This document shows, piece by piece, positions 1-7,900 of a stretch of DNA of 25,090 bases. The translations under genes were made by a program, and so were the position numbers. The first letter of the stretch is position 1. Each line of letters begins with the position of its first letter. Location of the stretch: IMG/VR virus record IMGVR_UViG_3300037231_000215, positions 1-25,090 of that record; one strand, 5' to 3'. The notes under the pieces are model-generated. The model saw only the letters and a list, made by a program, of their open reading frames with translations, did no database searches and had not been told where the DNA came from. The DNA is from a virus.

Positions 1-46
1 CCTTCGCCTTAAACTCAGGACTGTGCTTTTTCCGTGTATTCGACAA
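1..46 (-). CDS. IS3-family transposase OrfA, N-terminal fragment
   Basis: A TTG start at 46 has a strong ribosome binding site (GGAGGTGAGAC) directly upstream. The frame gives MSNTRKKHSPEFKAK before the window edge. Basic residues followed by HSPEFKAK is the usual opening of IS3-family OrfA, the helix-turn-helix protein that is normally fused to the DDE transposase OrfB by frameshifting. A competing frame in the same stretch, ending in EYTEKAQS and a stop, is only the read-through of the interrupted neighbouring gene. Only 15 residues are visible, so the subgroup cannot be given. Confidence 0.75.
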   Translation of the reverse strand, partial: MSNTRKKHSPEFKAK

Positions 47-842
47 GTCTCACCTCCAGCCAACCGACCGTTCCAAGGCTGGACTCTCTCTTAGCTACCT
101 GTCCAGTTTTCGGGGACCACCTCAGATCCTCGGGAAATGCGCTCTTTCCGTCCACCGTCGTCATCACCGGCGCTTGCAGGAGGTTGGCGAGTTCGGTGAG
201 TTCGTCGGATGCCTCTGCGTACAGGACTCCTTGCCCGGCCAGGACCATTGGATGCGACGCCGCGAGCAGCAGTTTGGCCGCCTCGTCGACGTCTCGGGTG
301 TTGGGTGTTGAAATGGTTGGAACGATCGGCCGATAGGATGCCGCGTCGTTTCCGGCGTCGAGATCGACGATGTCCCGGGGAACCTCGACCATGACCGGTC
401 CCGGTCGCCCATTTTTCAAGGCATTGAACGCCCGCCGCATTGCCGCGGTCGTGGCGTGCGGGACAACGATTTCCTCCACCTGCTTGGTGACCGAGGCGTA
501 GGTTCGATTTGACCGGAATGTGGGGAAAACCTGGGATTGGTCGCGGGCATGTGCGAGGGGCAGGAACAGGACGGGGACGCTGTCGGAGAAGGTCGTGGCA
601 ATTCCGGGAAATGCGTTTTCCGCTCCGGGGCCATATTGCATCATGAAGACGCCGGGCGGTTTGCCGTTGGTCACTCGCGCGAACCCGTCGGCCATATCGA
701 CGCCGACCCGTTCCTGCCGGCAGATGATGGGGCGGATGCCGGCGGCGACCGCATTCTCGATCAGGGACGTCGTCGGGAAGCAAAAGAGTGTGGACACACC
801 CTCTCGCTTGAGGATTTCAACGATGGCATCCGCGGTTCGCAT
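15..842 (-). pseudogene. Thiamine-diphosphate-dependent enzyme (acetolactate synthase-like), truncated by IS
   Basis: The N-terminal half of a thiamine-diphosphate enzyme of the acetolactate synthase / benzoylformate decarboxylase superfamily. Residues 1-170 form the PYR domain. Features are TADAIVEILKREGV at the start, a Glu44 in CRQERVGVDMADGFAR in the position of the cofactor-activating glutamate, and GPGAENAFPGIATTFSDSVPVL. The central domain begins near residue 185. Native sequence stops at about residue 239 (SAFPEDL). The remaining 36 codons to the stop are IS sequence, and the PP domain that binds the diphosphate is missing, so a working enzyme is not expected. The ATG at 842 follows an AGGGGAA ribosome binding site. 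Substrate cannot be told. It is probably a host gene: it lies beyond the last phage tail gene and resembles no phage module. Confidence 0.85.
98..124 (-). repeat. Terminal inverted repeat of the left IS3-like element
   Basis: The 27-base terminus matches the terminus starting at 24966 at 22 of 27 positions. All five differences fall in one block (GAAAA here, ATCGG there). A second shared block, TAAGAGAGAGTCC, lies at 93-81, 31 bases in from the tip; at the other end it lies 40 bases in. Such imperfect pairs are expected of the left and right ends of one IS. Confidence 0.8.
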
Positions 843-862
843 TCCGACGTTCCCCTGGCTTT

Positions 863-879
863 GCTGGCTGGGAGCCAGC
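863..879 (-). repeat. Perfect 7-bp hairpin upstream of the thiamine-diphosphate enzyme gene
   Basis: GCTGGCT-CCC-AGCCAGC on the minus strand forms a perfect 7-bp stem with a 3-base loop, about 20 bases before the ATG at 842. No run of T follows on either strand, so it is not a classical terminator. It could be an operator, a leader hairpin or part of an attachment site. Confidence 0.5.
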
Positions 880-930
880 GTAGGCGGAGCGGCGGTGAAG
901 GGGAAGACTTACGGTTGCGTGCTACCTGAG

Positions 931-949
931 TTCCGATCCTGGACCGGAA
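931..949 (-). terminator. Weak hairpin after the last phage gene
   Basis: TTCCGGT-CCAGG-ATCGGAA on the minus strand gives a 7-bp stem (one G-U pair as RNA) with a 5-base loop. It starts a few bases after the stop of the tail-tip gene. The position suits an end-of-operon terminator, but there is no T tract, so this is tentative. Confidence 0.25.
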
Positions 950-953
950 CGTA

Positions 954-3038
954 TCACAAAGGAGTGCTTGACAGCGGGATACCGGAGAACGTCGCCGATA
1001 AGGGAAAGTTCAAGCTCCATGCGGTGCCGAGGTCAGTGCCGGCGTTCCAGCCGGTGGGCATGGCGATGGTGGAGAAATTATCCGTAACCGCGTTGCCGCG
1101 GCCGATTTGCACAGGACCGAATGGATAGAACAGTTGGCATTCGCTGGCCGCGTACAGGAGTGGGCTGCCTAAAGTAACTTGTAAATGTGTCGCGTCCACG
1201 CGCTGGCAGGAGATCGCCGATATGATCGTTCCGTCATTGCCAGGGGTTCCTCCGTCCATGACCGCAAAACCGATACCCGTTACGGCCTGCAACGGAACAA
1301 CCAGGTCGTTCCCGCCATCATGGACGACAGTGACAATGAGTGTCGTGCTTGACTGCATATACACATGCACGATCGAAGGGCCGCCCACTTTCGGCAGGGC
1401 GCTGGGGATGATCGTTATTGAGTCAGTGTATCCACCCGTAACCAGGGCTTGCGCGACAACGGGAGCGGCCAGCATGGCGAAACGCAAGTTGTCCGCGCTG
1501 TCGCGGTGCGATGAATCGCCCCCCGTTGCGATACCGGTCGTGGGATTCCACGATGACCCGCGAGGATTGCTATCGCTGGTTTGAGGGTTACCGACAATAA
1601 CGTTCTGCGCTGGGTTGGCCACAATATTTTGGACAACTTGCCGATGCATTGTTATGCCATCGGCCGATCCATAAGGTATGCCGTTCCACCACACCAGGGG
1701 AATTCGATTGATCGTATCCCCGAGCATCGCTCGCAGCAACGAGAGAAACCGGAGTGCCGCGGCCTCGAAAGTCGCGTACTCGCTGTATTGGCGGAGGCTG
1801 TCGGTCTCATTCCAGGGCCAAACGATCGCACAGAGGTCTGACAGGTCCTCAGCTGGGAGCCCGGCCACCGCCTGTTGCACCGCCAACCCATCCGCCCCCA
1901 GCGACCAGCCCGATGGATTGGAACCGTCTCCCGGATCCTGCACAAAGCTGCCAGGGTATCCAGCACTTGTCACCACGTAGATGCCGTGTCCGCTCTGCAT
2001 TGTATAGTTCGTCGGGCTGCCTGTCGTGGCGAGGACGTTATAAGCAAGAACCCCCAAATACCAGGCGATTCCTTGTGCTAGCAGAGCGGCGGCATCGTCA
2101 TTCATCGAATAGTTGATTGCATTCGACTGGCCGTTTATTATGAGGTAGAGTCCCTTGCGAGCGCCGCGGAACCAACGATTTATATAAGTAATGAGAGATG
2201 AAATGTCGCTATCGGATAATGCCTGGTTCCATTCGGCGGCCTCGTGAAGCCAGCATTGGGCTGCACCGTAGAGCGTGCCATCGTGCAGCAAAAGGACCGG
2301 GCCGGAGAGTGTTCCCGGTGACCAGGGGACGGATTGCGCGACCTGGGTGTTATCCAGCCAGAGATCTGCGCCTGACGCCGGTGAATAGCGGATAACGATG
2401 GAATGTGTATGGCGGCGAGTCATATTCGAGTTGACGACGACCTGGCCAGTACCGGGAAACAGCACAAGCCGGTTAGCCCCGCCGTAGCTGTCTACCTGCA
2501 AGATAGGGTGGGATCCCATCGTCAACAGGGTGATAGGATTTGCGTCGAGATTAGTACCTTGCCGCCAATTGGGCCGAGACCATACCAGATACCAGGTCCA
2601 ACTCGATGCGGCGGTCGCGATAGATCCCGGCAGTTGCCATCCGCATCCAGGATCGAGCGCGGGTTGCAGTAATCCGGCGGTGGTAGTGGGATAGCCGACG
2701 CCGCCCAGCAGGCCTGAAAGATGCGGCGAGCCCTCCGGCAAGGTTGCACCCGCTGGACTATAGAATGGAACCAGATTCCCGCCGTTTCCCGAAAGATCGA
2801 TGAGGGCTGTTCCGCCAGAGTTCCAAACGGTCACGGGTGTATTGCCGGGGCCGAGCAGTCCGCCTGGAGAACTGGCGTCCCACCAACCGGTTGCTCCCGG
2901 GACCGCTTGGATGAGCGTCGATGAAGAGCCTCCGGGGTCGGATGATGATGTTGTCGAGGATTGGAGTGGCGCGTAGAGGGCGAGTTGGTTGTTTCCAACC
3001 CCCATCACGTGGCCAGGTTGGACGAAAACGAGGCTCAT
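954..3038 (-). CDS. Tail-tip / receptor-binding protein with SGNH (sialate O-acetylesterase-like) domain
   Basis: A 694-aa protein, last in the tail operon; its ATG follows the previous stop by three bases. Residues about 45-290 look like a concanavalin/LamG-type beta-sandwich (GWWDAS near the start, later LWLDN and WLHEAAEWN), a fold that often binds sugars. Residues about 295-535 contain LYLIINGQSNA, the GQSN block of SGNH and sialate-O-acetylesterase families, with Ser305 as likely nucleophile. WPWNETDS near 407-414 and GGDSSHRDS (Asp508, His511) supply a plausible rest of the triad. Residues about 545-694 are beta-rich. The inferred role is to bind and perhaps de-O-acetylate a host surface polysaccharide at the tail tip. 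Activity and substrate are not shown by the sequence. The triad assignment rests on motif spacing only. Confidence 0.75.
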   Translation of the reverse strand: MSLVFVQPGHVMGVGNNQLALYAPLQSSTTSSSDPGGSSSTLIQAVPGATGWWDASSPGGLLGPGNTPVTVWNSGGTALIDLSGNGGNLVPFYSPAGATLPEGSPHLSGLLGGVGYPTTTAGLLQPALDPGCGWQLPGSIATAASSWTWYLVWSRPNWRQGTNLDANPITLLTMGSHPILQVDSYGGANRLVLFPGTGQVVVNSNMTRRHTHSIVIRYSPASGADLWLDNTQVAQSVPWSPGTLSGPVLLLHDGTLYGAAQCWLHEAAEWNQALSDSDISSLITYINRWFRGARKGLYLIINGQSNAINYSMNDDAAALLAQGIAWYLGVLAYNVLATTGSPTNYTMQSGHGIYVVTSAGYPGSFVQDPGDGSNPSGWSLGADGLAVQQAVAGLPAEDLSDLCAIVWPWNETDSLRQYSEYATFEAAALRFLSLLRAMLGDTINRIPLVWWNGIPYGSADGITMHRQVVQNIVANPAQNVIVGNPQTSDSNPRGSSWNPTTGIATGGDSSHRDSADNLRFAMLAAPVVAQALVTGGYTDSITIIPSALPKVGGPSIVHVYMQSSTTLIVTVVHDGGNDLVVPLQAVTGIGFAVMDGGTPGNDGTIISAISCQRVDATHLQVTLGSPLLYAASECQLFYPFGPVQIGRGNAVTDNFSTIAMPTGWNAGTDLGTAWSLNFPLSATFSGIPLSSTPL

Positions 3039-3041
3039 GTT

Positions 3042-4922
3042 CTATTGTACCATAAAAGAACTGGTGCTGACTGCCAACGCGCTGCCGTCTAGACCTTTCG
3101 CCCAGGTGTACCATGTGCCGGCCGCTGCGGGGGTATTCACGTAAGCGCCCCATAGATTGGTATTGACGAATGACGCCGCGGTCCAACTTGAGGGCGGTGT
3201 GGTGGCAGATGGCGAAAAGCCGAACTGAATCGCCGCGGATGCGGGGGAGACCAGGGCGTTGACGCCAATTGCCCCGCTTCCGTGGGTATAAGTTCCGCTT
3301 GGGAGCAGATTGAATGTGATGGAGGTGACTGACCCCGAGGCGGCCAGTGTCACGACGGTGACTGTGGCGGATGCTGATCCTGCTCCGGCGCTGTTTACGC
3401 CAATGACCGAGAAGTCGTAGTTTGTTGCGGCTGTGAGACCCGAGATGGTGTCTGTCGTCCCGGTGATGCCGGCGACCGAGAATGTCCAACTTGATGAACC
3501 GGTCACCCTGTATTGAACGGTGAAGCTACTGGCGGCGCTGGTACCCGTCTGAGCTGACCAACTGAGTTGGACGGTGCTACTCGATGTTGCGGTTGCGGCC
3601 AGACCGCTCACTTGTGACGGTAGGGTTACTTGTCCCGCACTCGCTGTTACTACCGTCAATATCGCGGAGGTAGCACCAGCGCCGGTCGTATTTTGCGCGA
3701 CTACAGTGATATCGTAGCTCGTGGTGGATTGCAGGGCTGTCAACTGGTAGGTCGTGGCGCTCACAACCGGTGGGCTACTGCTCCATGATGTTGTGCCAGT
3801 CGGCCGAAATTGCACAATGTACGATACCACCGCGCCACCGCTTGACGGTGGCTGCCAAGATACTGTGATTGTAGTGGTGGTTGTGCCTGACGTTGATAGA
3901 CCACCCACTTGGCCAGGAACGGAAATGCCAGTTGTAGCCGAAGCGGTCGTCGGCATAGAAGCGAAGGCGATCGTGCCACCCGAATAAGTAGCGCAGCAAA
4001 GCGTGGCAGACTGCCAGGGCGTTAGAACGAGGCTGCCGCTGGAACTCACAAATGCCGAACCGAGCGTTATATTGCCGGCGCTTGCATTGATCACGTGGCA
4101 CTGAAATCCACTGCCCATGTTATTGGTCAAAGGGGTCAGCGTGACTGGCTGGCTGCAAACGACGATCCGGCCATTATGCACGGTCGTATCAAGGTTTGTG
4201 TTGGTGGTAATTTCAACGACCGGAGCCTTGAAGGTCGGCAGATTGTTGGCGATCCATACCCAGATCGCACTAAAGGATTGGCTGACCATGACATTGCTGC
4301 CCTGGGCAACCCAGATGGTGTCGGAGTTGCCGGCAGGTCCGGCAGCCTGAGCCTGATCGATTGTCACGCCATCAAGGAAATTGCTGTACGCGATCGCGTA
4401 ATCTGAGCCGGAGTGGCTCACCGCGACGAGATCCTGTGCCGTCAATCCGGTGACGGTCTGGAGTTCTCCGATTGAACCTCCCGACACAACCGTGCCGGTA
4501 ACCGTAGCTTCGGCCGACGTGGATATAACCCCATTTGAATCGATGACGACATTTGAGCCGGCCGAAAACAATCCACGCAGAAAGGAAGCCTGCATCAGCC
4601 CCGGGCTACCCTGATTGGAAATCACCAGGTCAGATTCGATAGAAAGGCTGGATACTGCAGGAAATGCGGAATGATCCAATCCATCCGCGACCAGTGCGGT
4701 ACCAGAAAGACCTATCCCTATTCCGATATCAACCTGTTCCGGACCTCCTGATCCGATGCTTATCCTTCCAAGAAGAGACGGCGAGCTCATGATGATTGTG
4801 GGTTGGGTCGAGGCTAGAACCGCTCCGACCGATGCAGCGCAGACGGAGCCGTTCTGACTTATCGGTATTTCGTCGTCTACCGAAACATTATTGGCTGGGG
4901 GCAGTTGAGATATTGTTGGCAT
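3042..4922 (-). CDS. Tail fibre protein with two fibronectin type III domains
   Basis: A 626-aa fibre. The N-terminus (MPTISQLPPANNVSVDDEIP, then ISQNG) resembles that of the giant fibre encoded just upstream and probably serves for attachment. A related motif recurs around residues 160-190 (DLVAVSHSGSDYAIAYSNFLDG). Residues 235-325 are beta-rich with conserved-looking NITLGSAF and TPWQSATLCC. Two fibronectin III domains follow, about 335-427 and 435-526, each with the usual V.G L...., V.LSW and Y.....A.N..G.G....V features. The last 100 residues form another beta domain. There is no catalytic motif. Fibronectin III domains are frequent in phage surface proteins, where they are thought to aid weak sugar binding. 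The role in adsorption is inferred from position among the fibres. Confidence 0.78.
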   Translation of the reverse strand: MPTISQLPPANNVSVDDEIPISQNGSVCAASVGAVLASTQPTIIMSSPSLLGRISIGSGGPEQVDIGIGIGLSGTALVADGLDHSAFPAVSSLSIESDLVISNQGSPGLMQASFLRGLFSAGSNVVIDSNGVISTSAEATVTGTVVSGGSIGELQTVTGLTAQDLVAVSHSGSDYAIAYSNFLDGVTIDQAQAAGPAGNSDTIWVAQGSNVMVSQSFSAIWVWIANNLPTFKAPVVEITTNTNLDTTVHNGRIVVCSQPVTLTPLTNNMGSGFQCHVINASAGNITLGSAFVSSSGSLVLTPWQSATLCCATYSGGTIAFASMPTTASATTGISVPGQVGGLSTSGTTTTTITVSWQPPSSGGAVVSYIVQFRPTGTTSWSSSPPVVSATTYQLTALQSTTSYDITVVAQNTTGAGATSAILTVVTASAGQVTLPSQVSGLAATATSSSTVQLSWSAQTGTSAASSFTVQYRVTGSSSWTFSVAGITGTTDTISGLTAATNYDFSVIGVNSAGAGSASATVTVVTLAASGSVTSITFNLLPSGTYTHGSGAIGVNALVSPASAAIQFGFSPSATTPPSSWTAASFVNTNLWGAYVNTPAAAGTWYTWAKGLDGSALAVSTSSFMVQ

Positions 4923-4963
4923 TTATGATTTCGACTCGAAAGTGAGCAGATGTGAAAGCGGCG

Positions 4964-7900
4964 TCAGGCAGCAACGACCGAACCGCTGCATGAAGAAATC
5001 CAATGTTGGCCGTCGAAGAAGGTCTCGACTCCACTTCCGGAACCTGCTGCTTCACTTGGCTTTCGTCCGTTCGATGCGAAAGCCTTAGCTCCTGCCGCCA
5101 TTCCGGCTGGTAGATTGGCAACGGTATAGGACGCAAGCACGATGGGGCCGAGAAATCTCGGCGAAATAGCGTTCGTACGAAACACCTCGTACCACAGTGA
5201 ATCGCCATCCGAGACAATATGGCAGCGATCATTCGAATATAGAACAATGGGGCCAGAGGTGAATCCATTTGTCCCGTTCGGGACGATGGTAACAGGTCCT
5301 GTCCCAGTCACCGAAAAAGTAAACCCAGTTCCTGCTGCGACAGTACTCGCCGGCGGTAAGTTGATCGAGTAGCCGGTCGTACCAGCTAGAAAAATGATGT
5401 CGCCCGATATATAATTTGGCAGCGTGGCGGAACTTGAATATACTTCAGCCCAACCGACTGATATACCCTTCCCGACAACATAAGAAAGAGTGCCTTGATT
5501 CCACCGAAGGGTATTAGTTGTGCTATCATATAGTAATCTATTGCTGTTTGTACCTTCGAACGCAATTGCTTGGCCGGCGGACATCTTGATAACCGGGGCA
5601 TTGTTAATTGTCTGCGCGTTAGTAGAATCGAGTATGGCATTCGAAAATGGGACGCAAATTTTGAAGACTGTTTTGGTGCTCCCAGAAGATCCGCCGCTAA
5701 GATAAACACCAATAATACTGCCTACTTCAACTGGCGAACCGAACGTGTTATTTTGACCGATGACAAGACTTTGAATGGTCCGGCTATTGGCATCGTCTAG
5801 GCCATTGCCGAACCAGTCCATCTCAATTGTAAGTGAAGAATTTACCGCGCTTGATGGCTGCCCAGTCGTATCCCTGTATTCGATGCAGACACCCCAAAGC
5901 TGCGGCTGTGGTAGAAACGAGCCATTAGATCCAGTCGTAGCCGACTGTCGGATGGTTTGAATGTAGCGGCCGACATGTTGAGTTGGGGCGGCGGCATTTG
6001 GAGTTTGGGTTCCTACCCAGAGCAAACGATCAAGACCACTCCAAACAGAATTGCCGGGGCTGCTGTAGATAATAGTATCGCTGCGAACGTTGGAAATTAC
6101 TGCGCCATTTGGGCCGCCGCTGTGATTGACGATGTAAGACGATTGACTAACCGCGAAGTCTGTTGCCTGCGACGCCCCTTGAGACGTCGCGGAGCCAACA
6201 GGGGCATTGCCGACGACAAATCCTGGCAGCACGAAATCTGCCGGCCCCCCACCCCCCGGGATCGCTGAGGCAAGCGGGGTCCCGTCTGATAGGACGGTTC
6301 CGTCTACGATCCACTTGACTCGCTTGGTAAGTGCGATTCCCCAGGTGCCAGGCTGCTGTATAACTGTTACGCCGTTCGGAACGTAAATGGCTGCACCCGT
6401 CAGGGCTGCCTGATACGCTGCCTTGAACGCGGCCGTATCGTCCGTTAGGCCATTAATTTTGGCGCCATAAGGAGGCATCATTACATTGATGACGCCCTCG
6501 GAGTTCGGGTTTGCATCGACGTACGATTTTGTGGCCGCCTGCAATGGCGACGTCGGCACCCCCGCAAGTGTTAGAGTCCCGGTCAGCGTGCCGCCCGAGT
6601 AAGGCAAGCCAGTCGCGACCTGCCCGTCCACGTATTGTTTGGTCGCCCCATGTAGGGCAGACGTTGGTGGCGCCGCCAACGAGAGCAACCCGGTCAATGA
6701 CCCGCCCGTGATAGGAAGTGCCGTGGCAACCTGTGCGTCTACGTAGCGTTTCGTAGCGGCCTGACCGAGACTGATTGGATCCGCACTGAGTGTGAGAGAT
6801 CCCGTAAGGCTACCACCGGCACGCGGCAACGACGTGATTACCTGACCGTCAACATAGTTCTTGGTTGCAGCCTGAGCCGCTACAACTGGATCGGCTGCCA
6901 GTATGAGCGGGCCAGTAAGCGTATCGCCACTGCGCAATACCCTGGCGTCGGCGTATTGCTTTGTTGCGGCCTGCGTTGCGGCAGTGGGGTCGCCGGCTAG
7001 AATTATTGGCCCCGTGAAGGTGCCCCCTGATGCAGTGATCGTCATTGAAAGCTGATTATCAACATATTGCTTGGTCGCGGCATGTAACGAAGCCGTCGGG
7101 TTCGCCGCAAGATACAGCGCGCCGGTCAACGTGTCGCCATTGCGCACGACGTGGAGATCGACATATTGCTTTGTACTGGCCTGCAATGGCGTCGCGGGAT
7201 CCGAGGCCAACAACAGCGCGCCGGTCATCGATGCCCCCGACCGCGAGATTGAGCCGATGGCTTGCGCGTCTACATAATTCTTTGTTGCGGCCTGTGGTGG
7301 CATCACTGGATCGGCTGCGAGAATAAGTGCACCCGTCAGCGTATCGCCGGTTCGGAGAATTCTTTGGTCAACGTATTGTTTGGTGGAGGCTTGCGCATTG
7401 GCCGACGGATCGGATGCCAGAAGCAAACTTCCGGTCAACGTTCCACCCGACGTTGGTAAGGATGTAGAGACTTGAGTATCAACGTAATTCTTAGTGGCCG
7501 CTTGCAACGCGGACACGGGATCGGCCGCCAGAGTAAGTAGCCCCGCTAGGGTGTCACCTGTCCGCGCCAACTTTAAATCGGTATAATGTTTAGTCGACGC
7601 TTGTAGCGCGGTAGTGGGGTCGGCGCTTAGGAGCAGAGTGCCTGAAAGTGAGCCGCCACCTGTTGGTAGAAGCCCCGCGGCGATCGAATCTGCATATCCC
7701 TTTGTCGCCGAGTCAAAGGGGCGCTGCGGTGCAGCTAATAGCGTCAAGACTCCCGACATTGACCCACCGGACAAGGGTAGAGCGGTCGAGACTCGTTGAT
7801 CGACATAAGCTTTATTAGCTGCGTGTCCGGACGCGGTGGGAGCATCAACCAGAGTGAGAAGGCCCGTCACCGTCCCCCCGGACAGGGGGAGCATTTTGGC

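Larger units (their letters stand above)
1..124 (-). mobile_element. IS3-family-like insertion sequence, orfA-side end (partial)
   Basis: Read on the minus strand from position 124, the DNA begins TGAGGTGGTCCCC, has five non-conserved bases, then CTGGACAGG. This form, TGA at the tip and a GGACA block about 20 bases in, is typical of IS3-family terminal repeats. Seventy-eight bases further in, a GGAGGTGAGAC ribosome binding site and a TTG codon start an orfA-like frame that runs off the left edge. The element therefore enters the window from the left, and its left inverted repeat abuts a broken thiamine-diphosphate enzyme gene. The boundary could be one base further right, because a C precedes TGA at both IS ends in this window. 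Family assignment is from the repeat form and the 15 visible transposase residues. Confidence 0.82.
843..953 (-). other. Non-coding junction between phage tail gene and host-type gene
   Basis: These 111 bases separate the stop of the last phage structural gene from the ATG of the thiamine-diphosphate enzyme. There is no credible ORF. It holds two hairpins (863-879 and 931-949) and the ribosome binding site of the downstream gene. It is the likeliest place for the prophage/host boundary, or for a deletion scar, since lysis genes and other usual neighbours are absent. No tRNA gene is recognisable in it. Confidence 0.5.

Noticed and set aside
91-783. 230-codon minus frame overlapping the thiamine-diphosphate enzyme gene
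   Set aside because: It is an Arg/Pro/His-rich shadow in another frame of a clearly recognisable enzyme. No family features are seen.
520-1128. 202-codon plus-strand frame spanning the enzyme gene and the phage junction
   Set aside because: It is antisense to two good genes, has low-quality composition, and has no ribosome binding site.
2758-3489. 243-codon minus frame across the boundary of the two fibre genes
   Set aside because: The product is His/Arg-rich (GRRHHRDDRHHLG) as expected of an out-of-frame read of Thr/Ser/Gly-rich coding DNA. Both in-frame fibres are convincing.
6533-7816. CRISPR-like or satellite array
   Set aside because: The period is 99/111 bases, fully in frame and protein-coding. 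There are no constant repeats with unique spacers.
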